In this document: piece after piece, positions 45,683 to 56,700 of the stretch
How the letters are laid out: each line of letters starts with the position of its first letter
Position numbering within the stretch: the first letter of the stretch is position 1
Assembly: GCA_020348445.1 (NCBI GenBank)
Contig: CP070751.1
Span: 3,089,702 to 3,153,701, forward strand
Source: Thermoplasmata archaeon
GTDB lineage: Archaea > Thermoplasmatota > Thermoplasmata > GCA-020350865
Direction of reading: 5' to 3'
Length of the DNA: 64,000 nt
Made by a program: the position numbers and the translations under genes
Notes under the pieces: generated by a model
Database searches by the model: none
Seen by the model: the letters and a program-made list of their open reading frames with translations, nothing else
Told to the model about the DNA's origin: nothing

Positions 45683-45718
45683 ATTAAATATTTTTGACGA
45701 TAAAATCAGGTTTGATAA
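45683..45718 (-). promoter_or_regulatory. Shared 36-bp promoter-like element upstream of GTPase 4
   Basis: The minus-strand sequence runs TTATCAAACCTGATTTTATC, then GTCAAAAATATTTAAT. It matches the element at 63397-63432 at 30 of 36 positions without gaps and ends in a TATA-like ATTTAAT. If this is the TATA box, GTPase 4 has a leader of about 150 bases or more. Confidence 0.45.
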
Positions 45719-45803
45719 TTATGTTGGGTATAAACTGGTATTATTGGGATAAAAAATAAAAAAGGTCACGGGTCTTTATGACCAATATATGCCTATTCGA
45801 ATG

Positions 45804-46637
45804 TTAAAAATCGAAATCCTTTATCCATTTGAGCCTTTTTACGCGATTTGTCTCTGCAATCTCCCATTCCTTGTAACCCTTCTCAATCATAGCCAATCTT
45901 TCAACAGCCAATTTTAAGGTCCCTTTCGATGGTTTGGTAAGGTCTAATTCAGCTAACTCGAATTGTTTTCTTAACAAAGGCATAGCATCTGATATGCTCC
46001 CATATTCCTTACAAAAGTCATCTATTATTTTATCAATGAGATCGGCCATCTCTCCCTTTTCGCTCTCATCCACCTCTGATTTTAAACCTAATGGTGATGC
46101 GGTACGTTTGACTTCGAGCACCCTATTTCCCAGGGCATGGAATGCATCCTTCACGTTTTCTCCATTTTTTGCACTTGTAAAAAAGAAAGGTACCATGAAT
46201 TTGGATGCGAATTTTCTCAGATCTTCCTCTTTAAATTCGGCTCTTTGGATAAGATCTGATTTGTTGGCGAGAATAACAAAGGGAACTGTTCCAACGATGT
46301 TCTTCACCTCTGGTAGCCAATAGCTCCTTATACTTTCCAATGTATCCTTCCTGGTGAGATCTGCCACCATCATAACGCCATCTGTGCCTCTGAAGCTGGA
46401 TTCATGGAGCTTTGTGTACCCTTTTTGCCCCAGTATATCCCATATCTGAAGTTTAAGATAAAATATCTCTTTTTCAGTCTCAATCTGCAAGGCCTTGGCC
46501 GTTACCTTGGAGCCAATGGTGAGGATATATTTATCATCGAACTTGTCCACAACAAATCTCCGAATAAGGCTCGTTTTACCAACGGCCCCATCACCAAGAA
46601 GTATTATTTTTTTCTGGACCTCTTTTACATCTGCCAT
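45804..46637 (-). CDS. Ras/Rab-like small GTPase 5
   Basis: 277 residues, ATG at 46637 after GGCGGTTT. P-loop GDGAVGKTS (15-23), Thr40 in ILTIGSK, Asp67-Gly70-Gln71 in WDILGQKGY, NKSD (125-128) and SAK (155-157) are all intact, so it should bind and hydrolyse GTP. The extension from about residue 190 (DLIDKIIDDFCKEYGSISDA, MPLLRKQFELAELDL) is of the first subtype. It is separated from GTPase 4 by 297 bp, which include the shared element, and from GTPase 6 by 65 bp. Confidence 0.9.
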   Translation of the reverse strand: MADVKEVQKKIILLGDGAVGKTSLIRRFVVDKFDDKYILTIGSKVTAKALQIETEKEIFYLKLQIWDILGQKGYTKLHESSFRGTDGVMMVADLTRKDTLESIRSYWLPEVKNIVGTVPFVILANKSDLIQRAEFKEEDLRKFASKFMVPFFFTSAKNGENVKDAFHALGNRVLEVKRTASPLGLKSEVDESEKGEMADLIDKIIDDFCKEYGSISDAMPLLRKQFELAELDLTKPSKGTLKLAVERLAMIEKGYKEWEIAETNRVKRLKWIKDFDF

Positions 46638-46702
46638 GGTTAAACCGCCGAAACTTACATTTTTCCCATTTTCTGATAGTTAACTCATTTTTAGCAATAT
46701 TA

Positions 46703-47590
46703 TTATGCTTTCTCATCGTGCTTAATGGTTTCTTGTTCCTCGATCTTTTTTATCAAACTCAGGTATGTCTTGTATTCTTTGTCTAAACGAGTAGGCTCAA
46801 TACGGGCTACAGCGGCCTTCATTAAAAAATCCACCACCTTGTTAAGCCTTTGGATTGAAGGGTCCATATGAGTCAAACCCGCCCTCCTGAATTGTTCATT
46901 TATTATTGACATGGCAAATTCTGGTTCATCAAACAGATCGCAATATCTTGCCATGATAATGTTCTCCACTTCAGATACGGAGAGGGATCTTCCTGGGTGA
47001 AGCTCTGGTTCTCCATTCATCGTTTTTATTTCTTCCTTCTCTAGCATGGGCATTATATTTTTTTTCTCCCAAGGTTTTACCATCAATTCTCCCAGAGAAT
47101 GGAATGCTTCATTCACATTTTCCCCTGTCTTCGCACTTGTGAAATAACATTGAAATCCATACCTTTTAACATAATTTTTTATTTCACTTTTTTCAAATTC
47201 ACTGATTAAATCGTTCTTATTTGCAAGGACAACAACAGGAATCTCTCCAGTCTCTTTGTATAAGGATAACAGCCAGCTCCCAAGCGAATGCCAGGTACCT
47301 TTCCTCGTTTTGTCCATTACAAAGAACGCACCGTTTGCCCCTTTATACGCTTTTTTCTGAACTTTTGCAAAGCTTCTAAGACCTATGATGTCCCATATCT
47401 GAAGTTTTAAAATGATCTCTTCTTCTTTTGTTGTGATTTTCATCTTTTTTGCAGAGGTTTTAGAACCTATTGTGGCAATGTACCTATCACTAAATGTGTC
47501 AAGAACGAATCTTCTAATGAGGCTCGTTTTCCCTACCGCTGCCTCTCCAATTACACACATCTTCTTCATTACTACCTTTACTTTCGCCAT
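46703..47590 (-). CDS. Ras/Rab-like small GTPase 6, Leu at the catalytic Gln position
   Basis: 295 residues, ATG at 47590. Motifs are GEAAVGKTS, ATIGSKTS, LANKNDL and TSAKTG. Switch II reads WDIIGLRSF, with Leu71 at the Ras Gln61 position (codon at 47378-47380), and the following MDKTRKGT departs from the VADITRK consensus of its sisters. The extension is the second subtype (VSEVENIIMARYCDLFDEPE), as in GTPase 4. It is the first GTPase after the giant surface-protein gene, 206 bp away on the same strand. Confidence 0.9.
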   Translation of the reverse strand: MAKVKVVMKKMCVIGEAAVGKTSLIRRFVLDTFSDRYIATIGSKTSAKKMKITTKEEEIILKLQIWDIIGLRSFAKVQKKAYKGANGAFFVMDKTRKGTWHSLGSWLLSLYKETGEIPVVVLANKNDLISEFEKSEIKNYVKRYGFQCYFTSAKTGENVNEAFHSLGELMVKPWEKKNIMPMLEKEEIKTMNGEPELHPGRSLSVSEVENIIMARYCDLFDEPEFAMSIINEQFRRAGLTHMDPSIQRLNKVVDFLMKAAVARIEPTRLDKEYKTYLSLIKKIEEQETIKHDEKA

Positions 47591-47796
47591 GGTCAGATCG
47601 CCACAACCAAACTATTATTTATTTTTAGGTAAAGGAATTTGCTATCTTTTCCTATCTCAGATTAGTATTTCAATATCTTCCTTTTATATTTTACCCCACA
47701 ATTATTAAAAATTAATTCTATCTTAAATGTTCATATATTTATTAAAAAGCCATTGGTCCTATGCCCTAGGATTTGGGATGCTTGGTATCATGTGCC

Positions 47797-50700
47797 CTAC
47801 AGCTCAGCGAATTGCACACCACACCTGGGACAGCTTGCAGCCTCGGCATCTATATCCTTACCACATACTGGGCATTCGTAAACTTCAATCTCTATGATGT
47901 TTTCTGAATATACTTCTGAGCCATCCTCAAATGCCTCATCCTCTCCGTCTTTCCATTCGTAAAGAGATTCATCAGATTCCTCTGCGTGGGCATCAAGCCG
48001 AGGTTGATCTGGCATATCTTGGGAATCAGTATGTTTGTATCCTCTATCAGGAATTAGAGTCATGGTCAATGCCCTTATGCCCTCTAATTGGGAGATATCA
48101 CCATCCCAATCTTCTAATATGGTGCCATATTCTTTGTTGATATCTTGGAAGAACCTTCTAACACGTTTGCGAAGCTTTCGACCATAACCCTCGAATATAA
48201 CCGCTATATAGAGACATTCCGATCTTTCTATGAGGATCTTGTTTTCACCAAATCCCATCTCATCAAGTTCCCAATCAACATCTGAGGTCTGACCTGAAAA
48301 GGCATCATTAATAAAGTCCTGGACTGCGGTGAACATCCCGCTGACCACCACATCCTCTAAATCCGATCTTTCCCATCGAGAAACGTGGGCTATGGGCAAG
48401 CCATTTTCGTGGATTAAGAACGCATCGTATACAATATAACCGCTCTTTTTCCAGTAAATCGCAATTGCACCGCCAATTGCGGCGATGAGAATTGAAAATA
48501 TCCAAGGCCAGGGAAGTGTATCCCATATAGAGGGGGCTTGGGGTTTTGTACTCTTGATATCTACAATGAAGCTACTTGTAGCCACAAGTTCACCATCGGT
48601 TACTGTGATTGTTATGGTATCGATCTTTATTCCCTCAGGATACTGGAATACCAACATATTGCCGACCAAAGTTACGTAACCTTCACCTGCCGCGCTTTCA
48701 ACGGTGATTATAAGCTCGGACATATCATTATCAATATCATGGATATATTGTGAAAGATCCAATATCCATTGGTCTCCCACTTTCTTTTCCTGCGTTGGTA
48801 TGAGACCTATTGTAGGTGGATCATTTACAGGGACAACCACCACAAGTATACTATCCTCGGCCAAAGCCCCATGCGGGTCTGTCGCCCTGAATGTAATGAC
48901 CTCTGAGCCGTACCAATTTTCAGGTGCACTGAAATCCACGGTTAGATCCTTATTGATCGTTACATTGATGAATTTTGAGCCGTTTGTGTAGTACAGAACA
49001 TCGTTGTCCACATCAAAGAAATAGTCGCTTAATGTAAAGGTCCCATTCAGATTCGTATCCTCATCAAAGAATACATCAGGGATTTTATATCTGAGCTCAG
49101 GTGGAAAATCATCCGAAATTGTGATATTTATCTCCTGGGAAGCTGTCAACAAACCATCGGATACATAAATCGTTATAGGTATTGTGGTGCTGTTCATCCA
49201 TTCAGGATAGGTGATAACTATCCCTAAGTTGTTGTTTTGTTGTAACCTGATGTAATCCGTCAATTCAGAGGTACTTACCATTAATTCATCTGGAGTATTG
49301 TCAGGATCTGAAATATATGGCGATAGGTCAAAAGCATAGGAATAATCGAAATGTACAACCAGGTCAGGTATATCTGATATGGTTGGACCATCATTCACTG
49401 GTATGACTGTAACCCTTATGGTATCCTCTGAAATGGCTCCAATGGGATCCTGTGCTCTAAATGTCACATATTCTGTACCTGTCCATTGTCCCTGGGCTGT
49501 TATGTCCACCGTGTTATTCTGGTTTATATCCACAATGATATGGAAGTAGCCTGATGTGAAGAATAAACTATCATGATCCTTATCAACAAAATAATCGTCC
49601 AGGTCAAAGACATAATAAAGTGTAGTATTTTCTTCGAGAATAACATCTGGTAATTGACTTACAAGCTCAGGAACCCAATCGGAGGTGACATTGACCCTTA
49701 CCATGGTTTGAGTGGTGTCAGTGCCATCAGATAAAGTCAGAGTGACAAGAACGCTTTGGCCAACCATATTCTGTGGGTAGTGGAAGGTCACCTTGAGACC
49801 ATCCACTTCGACATAACCATCTCCTGAGTCTGACGTTGACTCTGATGTTGTGAGGATTAGGTTCTCTATCGGAGTCTCAACATCGTGAACATAGAAAGTG
49901 TAATCCCATGGACTTGGATTATCTTCATCTGTGTTTGGATCATCGTAATGAACAAAGATATCAGGAGGCATGGGATTGAAATAGGGTAGATCATTGAGGG
50001 GTGTAATATTGATCCATAATATCTGGGAATCCCTATCACCGCTGCTATCAACGAGCCATAATGTAACCTCATCATTACCATAGGCATCTGGATGCGGGAT
50101 AAACGTTAATATATTGTTTGTGCTGTTCATGCCTGTAACTGAGTAGAGATCGTTATCTACTCCTGTTAGATGCCAATTTAAATCAGTATCAGAATCCTCT
50201 ATGTCAGACCCATAGGATGTGAGAGCAATTGACCAAGGCAAGCTGTCTTCGGGCTTGATTTGATTGGGAACCTCCCACACTATCATCGGAGGTCTGTTTC
50301 CGGTATCTTGCACCGTCAGTAATCCTTCTATTTCATCGACATTATAATTCGCAGAGCCTTCATATTTTGCCCAAATACCGTAATTTTCAGGGGTTAGATT
50401 GACATAATAATTTATTTGTGCAACACCGCCCAAGGAGGTTGCGGCCATTACGATCTCCTCACTGGGCTCGTAGAATTCGTTTCTATTCCTATCAAGGTAA
50501 AAGACAACTTGCTGATCCCCAATTGGATTACCCATATCGTCTATCAGGGTTGCATTTATTGACGCTGTTTCTCCAACCTCCACAACAGTGATTACAGATT
50601 TAAGAGTGGCCTGTTTTGGATTTATTGTTATTTGTGCTTCGTCATCTTCGATATCGTAATCCCCTGATCCAACATATAACACAGTAAAATTGTAAATACC

Positions 50701-53700
50701 TATGTCCAGATATGAGGAATAAATCACCGATATACTTCCATCAGATTGTGTTACACCCTGATCCACAAACTCTCCTGCTTCAAGAATCCCATTTTTGTTG
50801 ATATCTATATAATAAGCAACATTTTGGCCTTGAATTGGCTGGAAGTCATCATCCAGTAACCTAGAATTGAGCTGTATCGCATCACTGAATTCTACCAAGC
50901 TGTCAATGGCATATAGAATCCCGTGTTTTGGCGAGACATTCGGGCTATTTATCGTTGATGTATCCGGCGCCCACAATCCCATTGAATCGTTGGATGCATA
51001 ATGGAAAGAATAATTGGCTGCAGATAATGTCATGTTATAATAGTATTCCTTACCATCAGTGTAATCAGAATCTGACGTATTTGCCTCCATCATATGAAAA
51101 ACTCCAAGTCCTGTTATGTTTAAGATGATTGCATCAGGTGGATGGTCTTCTAAATCTGTATAGGTGACAGTGAAGTTAAAGATTGTATCAATAGAGCCTG
51201 TTGTTGGATCAACCTGCGCCAAAGATAGTATTGGGGCTCTATTCACAACATCGAATTGCATAACACCGGTTTCAGTCCATTGGCCAACTGAATCGTTAGC
51301 AGTAAAGGAGAACGTATATTGCCCAACGTCAAATCCAGATAGATTGATGTAATATTCCTTGCCATCAGTGTACTCCACATCCAATAGATCCATCTCGATT
51401 AAATCATATATTCCCACCCCGGTAATGTTCACGGTTATAGTATCCTGAGAATGGTTATCAAAGTCAGAATATGTGACTGTAAAATTGAACCACGACTCGA
51501 TATAACCGGTGTTTTGATCCACCATAGCCGCAGATAAAATCGGAGCCCTATTGATAACATCGAACTGTAAGATAGTGCTTTCTGTCCAGTTCCCAAGGGA
51601 ATCATTTGCAGCGAAATTGAAGAAATGAGTTCCAAGTGAAAATCCTGACATATTGTAATAATATCCTTTGCCATCTGTGTAATCGGTATCCAAGAAATCG
51701 GTTTCTTCTAGAATATAAATTCCAATCCCTGAAATATTTACCGTGATTCTACCAGGTGTATGATCATCCAAATCCGTGTATATTACGGTGAAATTGAAAT
51801 CAGAATCCAGATAGCCTAAGGTTGGAGTTACCAAAGGAACTGAAAGGCTTGGCGGCCTGTTAAGCACATTAAATCCCAAAAGACCGGTCTCAACCCAGTC
51901 TCCTTTAGTATCATTTGCCGCGAAATTAAAAGTAAACGATCCTATTGTGAATCCTGAGGCATTGTAATAATATTCCTTACCATCTGTATAATCTGTATCC
52001 AAGGAATCTACTTCCCCGAGATCATAGACACCATAGCCTGTTATGTTCACTGTTATTTTATTTGGAGCTTGATCGTCAAGATCCTGATAAATAATCGAGA
52101 AATTGAAACCAGAGTTGATATTTCCCGAATTGGGTGCAACCTGCGGGGAAGTAAATGTGGGAGGTCTATTTAATATATTGAACTGATTGGTTTCACTGAC
52201 CACGCTGTTACCAATTGAATCATTTGTTTCGAAATAAAATTGATATGTACGAATGGTGAAACCAGAGGTATTGAAGTAATATTCTTTTCCATCTGTGTAA
52301 TCCGAGTCGAATGGATCAACTTCCATAAGATCAAAGGTTCCAAAGCTGGAAATAACCACTGTTATGTTTACTGGTGGTAAATTTGCAGGGCTTGCGTAAT
52401 TTACAGTGAAGTTGAAACCAGTATCTACATTACCGATTAAGGGATTGACAGATGGTAATGTAAGAGAAAGGGCACTGGAGAGTATATCAAAGGAGGAGGA
52501 GCCAGTTTCAACCCAGATTCCATTGGTATCATTTGCTGCAAAGTGGAAGAAATGGGTCCCTAAAGTGAATCCGGACTGATTTAGATAGAATCCATTTCCG
52601 TCGGTATAATCCATATCTAATGGGTCAATTGGAATAAGATCATAATTTCCCCATCCTGTGATATTAACTAAAATATTGTCAGGTTCTAGGTTATTGGGGC
52701 TAGTATATTTTACTGTAAAGTTGAATCCTGTATTGGGATAACCAGAGGACGGGTTGACTGAATCTGAGGAAAGTAATGGGGTCGAGTCAAGAACATCGAA
52801 AAATAACGTTCCTCCTTCAACCCAGTCCCCTATTGTGTCGTTTGCCGCAAAGTGGAATGAATAGGTACCTATGGAAAATCCTGATGTATTGTAGTAGTAT
52901 TCCTTACCATCAGTATAATCTAAATCAAGAGGATCGAGTTCTGATAAATCATAAACACCCTCACCTGAAATATTCACCATTACATTGTAAGGTGCATGGT
53001 CATCCAAATCTGTGTATATCACAGTGAAATTGAATCCTGTATCTGTGTATCCAATAACTGGATCTACCGAAGAAGAAGATAATGTTGGTAACCTGTTAAC
53101 AATCACGAACTGGTAAATAGCAGTATTGGTCCAGTTTCCTATGGTATCATTGGCCCAAATGAGATATTGATAAAGGCCGGGTATTACATACATTGAATTA
53201 TTGTACCATTGGTTGCCAGCTCCTTCTGTCATTGAGGCATTGGTGTAACCGCCATCAGGATATGTAATGTTTAGCCAAACTCCGTATATTCCACTTGGGG
53301 CCGTCACATTGCATGATATGTTAACATATTCATCGATGTACTGACTCTCTGGGGTGGTCAAAATATCTGTAATCTCAAAAGGAATTGATATTGTAAAGGT
53401 CAAAATGTATGTCTTTCCTGCATCGATTCCCCCATCATCGTTTGCTGGTGCACCTACGATTATATCATCTTGGTCATCTCCATTTACATCCCCTGCAAAG
53501 GAAACAGACCAGCCGAAATGATCATTTGCATATTCTCCATAATATTTCCAATCTGCAAGGTTGTCCATGGATGATCCACCACTGAAAACATAAATTGCTC
53601 CAACATCCAATTTGGCACCGTCATCGTAATATGGAGCCCCGACCATAACATCAGCTACTGCGTCCCCGTTTAAGTCTCCTGCGCTTTTCACCGAGAATCC

Positions 53701-56700
53701 GAATCTATCTCCATGATTTTCTCCTGTGAGTTTTAAATCGGATGTGGCATCCATGGAGGACCCACCATTAAAAATATAGGCCCTTCCCACAGTAGGTGGT
53801 TCAAGCTTTTGTATGTAGATATCGATATCAGAAGCACCGTTTCTATCATCTCCCCAACCGACATACATATGTCCATCTGAATCCACATCCAGTCTTGGCA
53901 TTATCTGGTTTGATGATGCTCCCCCTTCGTTCACTTTTATGTCAGAAGAGTCCCATTGTGCTGTGCCTGATGAGTTATATTTTTGGGAATAAATATCTCC
54001 CAACCCATTTCTGTAATCGCTCCAAACAAAAATCGGGTTCCCTTCGGGATCAACATCCACCCAGGGATCCAACTGATGGTAAGTGTCTGAGTTCTGTTTT
54101 GCATCCTTATCAGAGGGACCCCATAGGGCAGTTCCCATTGAATCGAGTCTCTGTGCAAAGGTATCATAATCACCTGCACCGTTTCGGGCGTCCTCCCATA
54201 TAACATATGCATTTCCATCTGAGTCCGTTGCCACTTCGGGACTGTATTGGACTGCACTATCAGAGTTCTGGTTAACAAGTATATCGGTGTTTCCCCATAT
54301 TGCATTACCATCTGGATCAAGCTGCTGTGCATAAATATCCGCAATGTCACCTGGACTGTTTCTTTCGTCAAACCATACATAGATAGAGCTTCCGTTTGGA
54401 TAAACAGCCGCAGAAACCGAAAATTGGTCATAGCTATCTGAATTCTGGTTGATTAATTTGTCATTTAAACCCCATTGTGGTGCTCCATCGGAATCAAGTT
54501 TTTGTGCATATAAATCTCCATCCGACCCGCGCCAATCACCAAAGGCAACAATGACATTGTCGTCTGAGTCAATAGTTGCATCGGGATTGTACTGATCTGC
54601 AATGTCTGAGTTCTGATTTACTTTTTTATCAGAAAGGCCCCATAAAGGAAGCCCATTGGGGTCGAGTTTCTGGGCATAGATATCTGATTCTCCATTTCGT
54701 TTATCTTCCCATACAATAATCGCATTTCCCAAAGAATCGACAACAACAACAGGATCCAACTGATCTACGCTATCCGAGTTTTTATTGACTCTTATATCAG
54801 TTGGGCCCCACAATGCATTACCATCGCTGTCAAACTTTTGGGCATAAATGTCGTAATCATCGCTTCCATTTCTTGTGTCGTGCCAGACAACAATTACATT
54901 TCCATGGTAATCCGCGGCAATAAAGGTTGCGTTCTGATATGCACTATCTGGATTCTGGTTTGCCTGAATGTCTAAAGGACCCCAGGCAGCGGAATAGTTA
55001 CCGTGATTATCATTGTATTCAGGAGCTCCCACAATGACATCATTATATCGGTCATTATTCAGATCCCCAGCATTTGAAACCGAGTAACCGAACTCATCAT
55101 TTGGACTTTCACCTATAAGCATCGTATCGGCATCTGAGGCATTGATAGATGAAGGTAGGTATTCAATGTTAAGGAATACGTAAGCCGCTCCGGTACTGCT
55201 GTTGTTCCCAGGTGCCCCAATGATAATATCGGTTGAGCCATCACCATTTAAATCACCAGCATCAGATACAGCCCATCCAAATCGATCATCTGAATGAGAG
55301 CCAATCATGATTACATCCGCATTTTGAGCTGATATTCCTCCAGTTAATCCAGATCTCCCAGAAAATATGTATGCCCTCCCCTGCTTTCCATTATAACCAT
55401 ATGCGCCAACAATAACATTATCGTAATTATTTACATTAAAAGATTCCTCGTTGCCTAATGTGTAAGAAGAACTAGGATCGTTCTGATTGTTGTATGAAGC
55501 ATCAATCCAGTCCCATGAACGTGCAACATTGGAGATTCTGACTTCATCTATTATACCATCGAATTCTCCCCAACTCCCATTTCCAATTGTCACAGAAGTC
55601 TGTCCAGTCAATTCAACTGCACCCAACAGTATGGTGCTATTTAAACATTCTCCATCCCAATAGATACAAACTCTCTTTGCATTATCATCGTATGTACCCG
55701 CAATATGATGCCACTCTCCAGAGGAAAATGTAATTGTTTCAATCTCACAAAGATAAGCACCCCCATCATCCTGGGAGTCATGAACAACATACATATTGTT
55801 GTTACTATGTTTTGCTATGAAGAATTTCCGCGAAACACCATTATACCATTCTATTACAGTATGGAGAACCCCATCATCCCAATTAAAGTCTGGTTTAATC
55901 CAAGCCATAAAAGTTCTTGAGCCATCCATCGCCATACTTGAGGTTTCAATATAATCATCATCTCCACCGAACTCATCCGCGCCATCTATTCTACCAGTAG
56001 CATCGGTGGTTCCATCACCGCCATCCTGGAAGTTTTTGGGAGTGCCATCGTTATCGTTGCTAGTAGAATCTATGTGGCCTTCCACATCATCATTGGGGCT
56101 CTCTTCCAAATGATGAACCATCTTGTAATTATCATCCCAGACGCTCTCTGGATTCTCCGTGGGAGAGCGCTGAGCGTTGTTACCATAATACATGTAGACG
56201 ACTGTATCGAAGGAGGAAGAAAGATAAGGAATCCTAACCCAAGCCACAAGCTTACCTGAAGAACTATTGTAGCTCTCGATTTCGTGATCTAGCTTTGTTC
56301 TTCCATCTAATTCTGTAAACAAAATATCATTTCCGTTAGGCAGAGCTTTGGATTTTAAATCGGAATCGGTAATCCTGATAAGGAATGGGAAATCTGTAAG
56401 ATTTCCTGCAACTTGTGAAGAGCTGATGGTAATGGGTTTACGATATAGCCAACATGCAGGGTTGAGCTCCTCGGAACCTATCGAATAAAATGTACCTGTA
56501 TCGTTCTGGTTGTTGTACTGAGTAGCGATCCAGTCAATTGAACGAACAACGTTAGAGATTCGGACTTCATCTATTGAACCGTTGAAATATGCACCACTCA
56601 TTCCTATTTTAATTTCATTGGTATTTGAATATATTGTGGTTGAGCCTACTTCCTCAATGTCTTCTAACTCACCATTCACATATACTCTCAAATATCTTCC

